Assembly (NCBI RefSeq): GCF_964204645.1
Contig: NC_134027.1
Location: 24,354,485 to 24,418,484, forward strand
Direction of reading: 5' to 3'
DNA: 64,000 nucleotides
Source of the DNA: Tubulanus polymorphus
Lineage: Eukaryota; Nemertea; Palaeonemertea; Tubulaniformes; Tubulanidae
The notes beneath the pieces are model-generated. The model had not been told where the DNA came from. It did not search any database and was given only the letters and a program-made list of their open reading frames with translations. Of the stretch, positions 45,081 through 55,800 are shown piece by piece. Every line of letters begins with the position of its first letter. The first letter of the stretch is position 1. The position numbers were made by a program, and so were the translations under genes.

Positions 45081-48000
45081 ATGTCTCAAGCCGACCTGAA
45101 ACAGTTTACTCTTGAAGAAGTGAAGAAACACAACGACAGCCGCTCGTGTTGGATCGTTATCCACGATATCGTTTACGACGTCACCAAGTTTTTGGAAGAG
45201 GTAGGAGGACTCGACTTATGTCTATTTCAACCTGACTTGAGAGCATATCAGGTGGTCTAGCTCGGTAATTTTTGGTAGAACATACCTGATAAAAGTCTTA
45301 TTGGGACCAGAATGCACTGGCAGCTGACCTAAAACATCGTTTTTTAATCCACTTTAAACTGTATTGAAGGATATCCAAAGAGTCTTTATTGAAAGGGGTT
45401 CACGAGAGAAAAGAGACTCCATGATTTGAAAGTTCAACAATGTCTCCATGCCTACCAACTGAAGTTTGGTATGTAGGCATGGAAACATATTGTTAAACTT
45501 GCAAATCATGGAGTCTCTTTTCTCTCATGAACCCCTTCAGTGAAGATTTTTTGGATATCCTTCACTATAAAGTTTCAAATGGATTAAAAAATGATGATTT
45601 AGGTCGACTGCCTGTCCTTTCTGGTCCTATTAAGACCTTTATCAGGTATGTACTACCAAAACTGACTGAGCTAGGCCACCTGGTATGCTCTCAAGTCAGG
45701 TTGAAATAGACATTAGGTCAACTGCTTTCTTATGAAATAAATCGAAATTGACATCAGAATTCACCTCACAATTGTTAGCAAGCAGAAATAATTAGGTATC
45801 GTCGGTACAGCGGTTAGGTATAGCGGTTGAAATGCAGGGCCTGTTGCAATGAACAGAACATTAAAGACAAAAAGCTGTCAAACGCAGGTCCTCCTTTTTT
45901 GAAGCCCGAAGCCGATAGCCTAACTATGTAGTCAATTTAGCAACAGACCTGTTTTTCTGGGATATTTCGCTTACTTTTTGGGGTACCCAATAGACCCAAG
46001 GATGTCCACTTTTTGATGGATACATGTCATCTGTGTAATTACTTAATCAAGCATCTCTCATTTACAAGGCAAATTTTGCTGTTTAGTCGTCACTCGATCA
46101 CAATTTATGAATATTCTTCAGACCGAGTTCATCACAGATGCGTCCAAACAAGAAAGTTACGCAGTCGGTCTATCATCGGCGCAATGTCTTTCAAAATTAA
46201 TCATAGCATGAAGCCAGCAAGGCATTGGGGTGGCTTAGAGAATATCCAAATTACTATTCAAAGCCATCCTGTCAAAGTTTCTGTTATGGGTTTCAGGCAG
46301 ACTTAGTTTTGGCATCGGCTTTTTAGAATGAGATTGTGCAATGTTGGAAATTTATGTCTGGCTGTGAAGAATGTTGGAATTTTTTTTTCGAAATAAAATT
46401 AAGCGCCTAATTGGCTAGTGTTGATTCATAATGATCATAGATTTGTGTGAAATAATTTTGACCTTTGTCAGTCGCGTGTAGCGCTATAGATAAACCCAGC
46501 TTTATAACGATAGGCGTTAAAGTACGCATTACCATCGAAATCAAGGTATTACACCTCGCTTCAGTATATTACAAAATACATTAGCTAACTGGCTCTTGAA
46601 TTTTATCAGTCCGAAAACGATATCCATAAGGCTGGGGGAATTAATTGATAAATTAATTCTGTTTTCATGTAGCACTTTGTCCTGAAGATTATAAACTATT
46701 AGAATATATATTTTTCATGGAGTCGACTTCGCCGGAGTCGGATCTTTTAAGACTTTTTAATGAAGATGAAGAACTTAAGAAATTGCTCTAGAAAACATCA
46801 GTAATAACTGATATAATAATAACTAATAAGTCACACCTGACGATGATCTCTCTAGGGTGAGATCGAAACGTCGTGTATTCCATATATTTAAGATTGTTCG
46901 AATAAATAAATTCTTGTTTTTAAATTCTTTAAATCTGTAGATAGTGGGTTTTTATCTTATTATCCGTTCACCACGTTTGAGTATGGTTATCGTTCTAAAA
47001 CATCAGTAGTTGCTCAAAAGTTGGTAAGAGTTAACCAACCGGTAGATAACCAGTGCAGCCAGTGGATATAGTTAACATATTGAAAACCTAACTGTTATAA
47101 CAGCATGTATCCGCCGGTTATGCTTAACCAACTTTTGTGCGACTGGCCCCAGAAGCCTAGACTTAAAATATAGGACCTAATACATTGGATTCGTGATTAA
47201 ACGATGGTTCACTGTTGTATCCACTATTAAATCATTTAAATTGCCCTATTCGGAATGGAATTCTAGGATTTGTAATAACCGATAAATTGTTAGAGTTTGT
47301 TATAACGAGGTTCCGTTGTATCATTAGGGATTTGTCGTGAGTGTTGGGTGTTAGGAGTGATAAAAATGGATAGGTTCTACCAAGAGCCTTGATTCGTGCA
47401 TAGGTCCTAGGGTATGATGAATATGATGGCTATGCGTTTAACACGGCAGATTGAAGCGTTGCTATGTCACATGTGTTTATGCAAATCCTAATTCAGACAA
47501 AATGTAGAATGATTCAAAATGTCACTGTTGTTTAGAAGATTTAAGGCATTCAATCTGTCGCACACTGATTAAAATAAGTAAAATATAGAAATGATGAATG
47601 GCCAGATTTCACAAATATACAAGTAGTGAGAGTTTGCCTATTTTAGATGAGCTCATTATCATTTCAACATGTAAGCGCTATTCAATTAGGCCTAGGATCT
47701 GATCAGGGTTAGGATTAGGGTGTCAGGGACCATGTGGTTAGTGCACTGCACTGTCATTCGATCTTTTTTGATAGAATATGCACAAATTGAATAATTCACT
47801 TCTTTTAAAAAGCGAGGCCCGATTGTCTAGATCAGTTACCCTTGGTTAGGGGTAAATCCCCAACCTGAGTGACAACCACCAAATACCGTAGTTAAAAATA
47901 CATCATTTTTCATGTGAAACCCTGATAAGTGACAAATTTCAAACTGTATCCAGCAGGGATTATTTGTCCCCACATCACTCTATGGAATGCTAGGGATGGA

Positions 48001-50318
48001 TCTAGGGTCTGATTCAGGAAGGGTTTACCCTCAAAATAGGATATATATGGTTAAAAGGGCATCCGATCATTGGAAAACATAAGACCATATTTTTTGAAGT
48101 ACATGTTTGACAGGTTGATATTTTTCATTTTCCCTTAAAATTTCTGAGCAATATGATGTATTAGGGCGGGCGATGTAACCTGTCTGTGGTTTAGTTTCAC
48201 GATCGGATATTTTCACAAACCACATTAGAATAAGCCCACCCGATTATAAAAAGCTTACCACCAACGATTTGGTAACTAACTGCCCGAACGTACCCCTTGA
48301 AATTCATTGTTTTCGTGTCTATTTTCAGCATCCCGGTGGTGAGGAGGTTCTACTAGAACAAGCTGGTAAGTTATCTTCCAAAATAACGCGAATCGACGAT
48401 AGATTTTTCGTATTTTGTAGATGAATTAATTTTCTTTGTCGATTATTTTTCCCATTCCAGGTTCATTCGGTACGGAGCCGTTTGAAGATGTCGGACATTC
48501 GACCGACGCAAGAGAATTGATGAAAGACTTCGTCATCGGTGAAATTGTCGATGTAAGTCTCGAGATGGTCCGTCTCAGGGGGGGTCAGTGTTGTAGAATT
48601 GATCACATTCATAGGGCGAATCTAGGAAAATTAGAATGCTGTGGCCAAGACATAAAGTAAAGGCATTTTTAACGATCAAGCAGCCTGTCATAGGCTACTA
48701 GCGGGTTCCAACCTTGGTGTTAGATATTTTTGGAGAAATACATCTGAAAATATGCAATTTCTGTAAGGATGAGTGTGAAATTTGCAGATTTTAACAACTT
48801 CTTTATGTTATCGTTTTTTAGGCTGATAAAGAGGCCCCTTTGAAATCGGTAAGTATTTTTTCCGACCATTTAATTCAAAACCGTATAATTTTCTGATTAA
48901 ATTTCGTTGAAAAATTCAGATAATTAATGATTGTTTCATGTATGATGATTTCAGAGTTCCACAACTCATCCGTCATCTTCAACATCTGAGAGGTAAGTGG
49001 AATTTTTTTGAATTTTAAAAAATTCCGTTGGCAGTCCTTTTGCGAGGCTGTTCCCCAGGATAACAACCCCAGTCCCTCTAGGGATCATTCATTTATTACG
49101 TACGCTTAAAATTTGAATTTTTCATATACATCAACCCTTTCAGTGCATCTACACCGCAGTGCGGTGTATGAATCAGTGATAGATTTTGCTAGTACACCGC
49201 AATGCGGTGTATTGATGTAATTAGTAATTACCTCTCTTGAAAAATGGCAGCACCTGTCAAATATTAGTAACTAACGATACACCGTGCCGCGGTGTAGACG
49301 CACTGTAGTGGTATTCCCGTTATTCAACACACTAGGATGGAACTTTTAAAATTTTTCAAATTATCTCCAGCACTATAGGGTATTAATTAGTCAGCACTGA
49401 AAGGGTTAAGCATTACAGCACGCAATTGCACTGACCCCTCCCGCATACGTAATAAATGGACGACCCCCTACTACTTGATTTACCAGTTCGCTGGTCTATA
49501 AAACCAGTCCACCTGAGCGTCGTATTTCTACTCTAAATATTTTCACAGTTCGTGTAGCCTGAGTTAAGGGAAAGACGGACCGTACGAGTCTCGCCACGCC
49601 ATTAGCTTTGAATCCCCGCGAGGTAGGAACGTGGTGGCCAAGTCAGTGTGACTACATTCACACCTCTTCAATCGTAAACGAATCAAATTTCACTTTTTGG
49701 TTCCTGGGCTTCCGTGAGACCCTTCTTCTCGTTCTAGACCTATTTCTGTGTCTGTCTTTCAGTTATTTAGCTTCATTAATAGTTGGTAGATCTTGCTGAA
49801 ACTCGGGTACAGTGTTGATACAGGGGTCTAGTTATCAATGATATGATAAGATAAGATATAACTTTATTCTCCTGGCTAAAATTAATAGCATAGGGAGGTC
49901 AAAAAAGATGATACATAGAAAAACACAATACAGGAAAGACATGAAATAATATAGATTGATCACTTCAATTTTCAGTTAAAAATGCAGTTATCTAAGTCAA
50001 TGAACAGAATGGGCCCAGTGCGCCACCTAGCGGCAGAACTAGGCATTAAAAACTGTTTTCAGCGATATGACCTTGAATAGGACCTCGCCGCCGAGGAACG
50101 GGGTTGAAATTCGAAAAGTTGTCTTGACGAAATTTAGCTACTAGCCCTAGAAGATACAACGTATCCAAAATGCAAAATTGTTTTTTTACCTTTAAGTTTA
50201 ATCATGGTATTCTCCTTTTGCGATTTTCAGTTCGTGGGCTTCATGGTTGATTCCGATCACGATAGCGATCGCGGCCGCCCTCGTCTACCGACTGGTGGTC
50301 AGCTCGAACTCCAGCTAA
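45081..50318 (+). CDS. Cytochrome b5, tail-anchored microsomal type
   Basis: An electron carrier of the ER (or outer mitochondrial) membrane that supplies electrons to desaturases, hydroxylases and P450s. Six exons, 45081-45200, 48329-48365, 48461-48552, 48822-48848, 48955-48992 and 50231-50318, give 133 residues, the usual length. The N-terminal heme domain has [31 protein letters not shown] with the first heme-ligand His in HPGGEEVL, and [13 protein letters not shown] with the second His. A short Ser/Thr-rich linker (exons 4 and 5, of 27 and 38 nt) leads to a C-terminal anchor [19 protein letters not shown] and the tail SSNSS. The tail has few basic residues, which favours the ER form, but this is weak evidence. 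The loop AGSFGTEPF replaces the common GGDATENF. Confidence 0.94.
45218..45713. mobile_element. ~500-bp foldback element in cytochrome b5 intron 1
   Basis: Inverted arms of about 240 bp, starting ATGTCTATTTCAACCTGACT and ending with its near-complement, meet at an apex near 45450-45490 (CTCCATGCCTACCAACTG / TATGTAGGCATGGAAAC). It starts only 17 bases after the exon 1 donor. No open frame or clear target duplication. Confidence 0.88.
46717..46791 (+). other. 25-codon frame upstream of a CTGANGA...GAAAC motif
   Basis: A short ATG-to-TAG frame rich in Ser, Glu and Leu ([14 protein letters not shown], ending LKKLL) about 45 bases before the motif at 46836. It may be a relic of a transposable element; there is no evidence of expression. 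Confidence 0.15.
46836..46870 (+). other. Hammerhead-like core motif from a dispersed element
   Basis: CCTGACGATGATCTC, a short loop, then GAGATCGAAACG. The order CUGANGA, stem, GAAA resembles a hammerhead ribozyme core and the stem GATCTC/GAGATC is perfect, but there is one extra base between CUGANGA and the stem. A parallel motif is in the foldback at 31862-32091. Activity is not claimed. Confidence 0.3.
46900..48320. other. Cytochrome b5 intron 1, distal part, no recognised gene
   Basis: A block at 48177-48262 (GTAACCTGTCTGTGGTTTAG, TTTCACGATCGGATATTTTC) is shared with 54823-54905 in FBH1 and is a dispersed repeat. Nothing else was recognised. Confidence 0.5.
49071..49480. mobile_element. 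MITE (CATTTATTACGTACGC type) split by a piggyBac-like MITE
   Basis: The outer element's left part is ATCATTCATTTATTACG to CATATACAT, and its right part AGCATTACAGCACGC to ATACGTAATAAATGGACGAC. An uninterrupted relative at 52370-52480 reads straight through CATATACATTAAGCATTACA, showing where the inner element (49135-49405) inserted. Confidence 0.7.
49135..49405. mobile_element. piggyBac-like MITE with internal palindromes
   Basis: Ends CCCTTTCAGTGC and GCACTGAAAGGG. The right flank is TTAA, the left TCAA (one mutation). The empty site at 52393 is TTAA, so the target is the piggyBac-type TTAA. Inside are GTCTACACCG-type palindromes such as TACACCGCAGTGCGGTGTA. About 271 bp, non-coding, in cytochrome b5 intron 5. 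Confidence 0.82.
49580..49640 (+). repeat. Single tRNA-like B-box module
   Basis: GTACGAGTCTCGCCACGCCA followed by TTAGCTTTGAATCCCCGCGAGG, a diverged relative of the modules at 2478-2790 and 32566-32897. Confidence 0.4.
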
Positions 50319-50349
50319 CGACAACACAAACCAGCCGCAGCTCGCTAAT

Positions 50350-50355
50350 AATAAA
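50350..50355 (+). terminator. Candidate cytochrome b5 polyadenylation signal
   Basis: AATAAA 32 bases after the stop codon. Later AATAAA-type sites downstream could be used instead. Confidence 0.3.
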
Positions 50356-50512
50356 TAATATAGTAAAATACCTGCCAATTTTTGTTACCCCCGGTCGGGT
50401 GTGATTGAAATATAAATTCGGGCACAAATCGTGATACGACCTGAAGTTATGATTAGTAAATATGTAAACAGGGTTCCTTCAACGTTCAGGGAATATAAAT
50501 TTCTGGTACCCG

Positions 50513-50692
50513 GGGCCGGTTGCGCAGTCATGGCTTGGACTTAGGACCAGTCTAAGACCAACTTAGATCTATAGCCAATCTAACAACTAAAGACCAGTCT
50601 CAAGATTTAAGACCACTTTTGGACTTAAGTCACGACTGTGCAACTTGGTCTTTAGTCTAATACATGACTATGCAACTGGCCCCTGGTTCTTG
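50513..50692. mobile_element. Palindromic MITE, AAGACCAGTCT type
   Basis: Left end GGGGCCGGTTGCGCAGTCAT, then CTTAGGACCAGTCTAAGACC. The right end carries ACTATGCAACTGGCCCC. Relatives: 58090, 61875 and 62584. Confidence 0.65.
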
Positions 50693-50734
50693 TTGGTGAC
50701 AAGTGCCTCCGCAAGGAACCACTCGTGAAGAAAT

Positions 50735-50900
50735 AGCCCCCCCCCCCCCGCTGAGGATATCTTATAATCTAATCAGAAAATTTGGGTCGCGCAGAATTTT
50801 GGATTCCCTGATCTGTAAGAACCCTGTATAAAATAAATCGCTTGTTAACAATAACATATGCTTCTTTAGGTAATAATAATAATAATAATAATAATACATG
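50735..50900. repeat. Poly-C tract and (TAA)n microsatellite
   Basis: A run of about twelve C at 50739-50750 and about eight TAA units at 50874-50897. Open minus-strand frames here are artefacts of the microsatellite. Confidence 0.85.
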
Positions 50901-52827
50901 TAATTTATTTTTAAACACATTTTGGAAATTTGAATATTTGGTTTGAAGTTGTGAACAATTTGAACTATAGTTAATTGAGTTTGATTCAGAGGCCACATTT
51001 TTACAACCGTGAATTTCCAATTTTTTTTCCTAAAACACAAGATTTCTGCCTTACCCGAGAATAAACGATTTAATATAATTTATAAAATAACCGTGTGTAT
51101 TAGTGAACATTTTTTTGTAATATTATTTTGCACCAGTTTGTATTATCCTATTCAAAGAGCGGTAAAACGCCAGGCGACGATTTTAACATTTTGTCGGCGA
51201 TTCTCGAAATACTACTTATCGTTTTTGTTATCGAGAGGAAACTGTCATGTAAATTGAGTAGAATATAATATAAAATAAAACAGTCGGTTGATCGCAAAAT
51301 TTCGTTTTCGCCTTAATTCGCTTGTATAATTTTCCAGAGGATGATGACTCCGGCTGGACCCAGTAGCCGTCATTCCCAATTTTAGGAATCTCTTTTAGAC
51401 GATTTGATGTTTTAATTGCGTAGAAAAGTGGAAGGTGTTTATTCAACTAAGGATCTAACCCCCGCCCTTATTTATCAATTATTCAGACTAGGGCCATGCT
51501 CAATTATCTTGTATTCACATGAATGTTCTCGAGACAACTATGCTCTTCGTCATAACTAATGTAATACGTTGTTACAATGAACTTCAGGGGCAGCAGCTGC
51601 TAAAGGTTGGATAGGGTTAACCAGTGGATAGTTGACTAAGTTCATTGTAACTGGTATTCATCTGCTGGTTATATTTATCAACATTTGAGCAACTGGCCCC
51701 GGGGGTCCGGAAAATATGTTCATGATAACCACTTATATCTGGCTCGTTCTAACAAAATCTCACCGTAGTTCGATTTCAAGAATTCAAAGAAATTCACTTA
51801 TAACAGAGGAAGCATTTTTAGAATAGAGTATTTTTTAAATCTTTTACACAGTATACAAATAAACTCATTGAAAATAGGAACACAAGTTTATATTGCAAAT
51901 TACACATATGAAATATAGAGACTACTTTAAATCAACTATTGTTAACATGATTGACAATAAGTCATAAATTTGACATGATTTGACTAATTTAGTCTACAAT
52001 ACTGTATTTTGTGAAATGCACGTGCAACAATTTCAATCGCAAACAAAAATATAGTTCCAAATCGAACTTATCATTAATTAACCATAGTATTCAACATGTA
52101 TATGATAGCTCTGCCTTACTCTTAAGGCGAGTGCTTAATTCAGTGAAGTTTACTCAAATATTATGAAAAATGCGCTCTAATTTTCCCGATAGTCAACTTC
52201 GTAAAAAATCTCCAGTTACAGTAGAACTTGCTTAATTCGAATTTTTCAATCCAGATTTTCGCATAATTGCGATGAAATGTTGGCTCCATTTAACCTTGGA
52301 ACCACGTAAGCTATAGTCTAGTACGGGATTTTGAATTTTTCAACCCCCCCTCCCCCTCTGTACGCAAAATCGGCCATTTTTTCATATACATTAAGCATTA
52401 CAGTACGCAATTGCACTGACCCCTCCCCCTCCCTTGATGCGTATGTAATAAATGAATGACCCCTACCTAGTAGTCGTTCCACAAACAACGACTGGTATTC
52501 AGACTACGTAAGCTATCGTTCATAATTCGGATTTTACTTAAATCAAGAGTAATCTGGACAGACTGTAGTCATCCGAATTAAGTAAGTTCTAATGTACATA
52601 GCCAGCGAAATTAAGTTGAGTTTACAGTAAGGTATGCAGCAACAGATTACAATCCACACAACTGTGGAATTAAGTGGACATGTTGCCAGTTTTCTAGAAT
52701 ATGGACCAATATTGAAATATCAGCCTTGGAATGAATGAAAATACCGATTATGTATCAATTACTCTTAGGCCATAATCTGGCCCCCGACAATACGATGCAC
52801 CGCTGTACCGGAATCGTTCATATCGGT
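50900..52827. other. Tail-to-tail intergenic region between cytochrome b5 and FBH1
   Basis: AT-rich sequence with no recognised gene. Contains the uninterrupted CATTTATTACGTACGC-type relic at 52370-52480 (TACATTAAGCATTACAGTAC, TGATGCGTATGTAATAAATG). Presumably holds the 3' UTRs of both genes. Confidence 0.5.
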
Positions 52828-55800
52828 TTACCACAGGTCGACTACGACGTAAAAATTATCATTTTCTTCATCTTCTTCGGTACGTTCAGGTCTCGGGTCG
52901 TCGTCTTGAAGACCGAGCAGTTCACCGAATGCTTCGTTATTTTCCGTTACGTAACACGGCGACAATATACCTCCCGGTTTCTTCGTTCCGTCTGCCTGAC
53001 GTGAAAAGAGAAATTTCGTTCAGCGAATCTTTGACGCGAGGACCTACGTCGCTGGAGACATATACAAAAGTATAGGGTCGGTTGTTCGAAAGTTAGAGTT
53101 AACAGATGGTTTATGTCAAAGTGAAAATTGAAATTGCATCGTAACTGTTGTGTTTGCCCAATGCCTGGCCCCAGTACAGTAGACTGTTCGTGTAGTTAAT
53201 CTGAACCCTCAGTCTTAGACGAAAAAAACTTCTGAAAGTGGCCGTACAATGCAGTAGACTCTGACTCTCTGCATATGTCTGTTCTTAAGATATCAGAGTA
53301 TTATTTGCAAGTCCAGTGTTTATATGCCCCCTTTACCAATTTGGCGCCAAGCACGGTATTATGAGCAAGATGATGTTCTTCCCCTCAGCTTGGTGAGCGC
53401 CACTCAAGCCATCATCAACAAGTTCTATATTTCTTTTTTCCCACCGAGCGCAACTCAAGGCGTCATTAGCAGGTTCAAGGTTTCTTTTTCCCTTATCAAG
53501 GAAAGAGCTCAGAGAAGAGTCTTGAACTCTGGATCGGATATATACCAGAAACGGATGTCGCGAACTCGGCCAAAAAATTCCATGAATTCCACAAAGGACT
53601 CTTCAGAAATTTATTGAAATGGGGATTTCTCAACTCCTATCCTGGGTATCCTGGGTTGATAAGTACACTCAACCCCCGATATACCGCCCTCATCGGTGTA
53701 GAACAATGTTGGCAGTATAGAGAGTATGGCGGTGGATCCGGGGTGTTTTGCTATGTATTTGTTTTAAGATGTACATTGAGAAAATCGGCGGTAAATTTGA
53801 GGGCAGTTCACTGTATTCATCATCGACTAATATCTATTTACCAGTTTGATCGACTGTCTGACAAGCGTCAACGCTTTCGGTTTGAACTCGCTTTTCATAG
53901 CGGAACACACGAGTTTTCCCTCTTTCATCTCCAACTCCGACGACAGCTGCGGAAATTCGAACTTTTCCTACAAACAAAGATGATGATTTACTGAAAAATG
54001 AAATTTCCTCGGCGCCTCATGAATTTTCTGAGGTAGCCGGATGAATACTTACACCGCACAGTTGTAGCACGGTAAACACCGACGCCGAAAGTTGAAGTCG
54101 TTTTTTTGCTCGAGTCGCCGCGACGTACAAAATGTTCTTCTCGTCGTCTTTGATCTGAACTGAAAACGAAAATTTCATAGTCAATAATTTATTGTTTATT
54201 CCACAAGATATTCCGACAAATTTCATATTCATAAAGGATGTTCCAATGTCAATGGTAGGTGTTCGTTTCACACGCATTCAAAACACATATACTCATCAGT
54301 CATACACACTCACACATTCAAATTTACAAATGGCAGGAAGGGGGAAAATATATTATCCCCTAATATATACCGGGTAATAAAGAAGCAAGCAATACAATAA
54401 ATAATACAGGTACGTCATGAGAGATTGTAACTGGTGCGACAATATCAAGTGTGTTAAATTCATGTAGGGTCTTTCGAAATTGGCAAATCGATGGACCTTC
54501 GCGAAACAGATTTCCAAATACCCCGGTTATATTCAGAGTGGATCCTGAACGCCGCGGAGACATTTTATTTTCTATCACTATTCTTCCTCCAATTTTTGAT
54601 CATCCAGACTTCGCAAGTGTTCAGGACTTGACTTCATTTTAAGAGACATTTTTTTAATTGAAAATGAACTACAAACACCAGACATTAGATATTTTATCAG
54701 CACACTTTCAAAAACTGTCATCCACATTTCACATGTGTTCAGTACTTCACCTGAGACATTTTCGATTGAAAATGAACTACAATCACCGGACATTAGACAT
54801 TTTATCAGCACACTTTCAAGTCAGTAACCTGTCTGTGGTTTAGTTTCACGATCGGATATTTTCACTATAAGCCCGTCCGATTTTCATACCACCATAGATT
54901 AGGTAACTAACTACAAACTTTCATAAACTGATCGTTCACACTTCTACAATATCATATGTCTGAAGGGGGTTGAGTTTGGAGGCCACTGGTGTAGGACAGT
55001 GTTTTATACTCACACGACTGATTGCCCTCTCCCGGTAAAACGTTGTAATCATCGGTCAGTCGAACCGTATCGAATTCTAAACCTTTCGATTTATGAGCCG
55101 TACTGAACAACACATCTACAACGGATCAACGATAGCATTTTTTGTATTTTCATACATTTCCATTACATTTCACAGAATTCAAATTTTCTCACAAATTTTC
55201 GAGCACACATCCATTTTTTTCCGAAATTTCTCACATTTTCGATCAATCTGACCGCTACAAGCGCGTTCTTTTGTAAATATGAAAGCTTTCGTACCTGCGA
55301 TTCTCTGGTCCGTCACCGTCTTGCTTCGGATTTTCGCGATATGACTCGGCAAGTTGTGGTTGTAAGTTCGTACGATGCGTATTTTGCCCAACAATTCGTT
55401 ATCCATCACGCTCGACGCGTACTTCTCTAAGTCCGGAAGACTTCGGAAATGCTTGATCAAAGGGTGTTTGATTTGTAGACCGCCTAGAAATAATAGAAAA
55501 CGGCTACGTTCACAAAACCGGGAACTAATTCCAACGTTAAATACACAGCTGTGGGTCAGGGCCCTACTACTGTTGCTTAGTCATGATTCTGCTAGACTAT
55601 GAGTCCAAAAGTGGTTTAAATTTCAATGAGTGATTTTGAGTTGTAAGTTGCTGGAACTAAGATGGTCTTAGATCGGCCTTAAATCTAAGCCATGACTGCA
55701 ACTACCCTTTGATTTAATGGACAGTTCCAAGCCGAAAGCGGTTCGGATTTTTATTCATTTTAATGATTGAAATGTGAATGAGAGACTTCACATTAAGAGC

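Noticed and set aside
50762-51040. Minus-strand frames with runs of Tyr or Leu
   Set aside because: They come from the (TAA)n microsatellite read in different frames.
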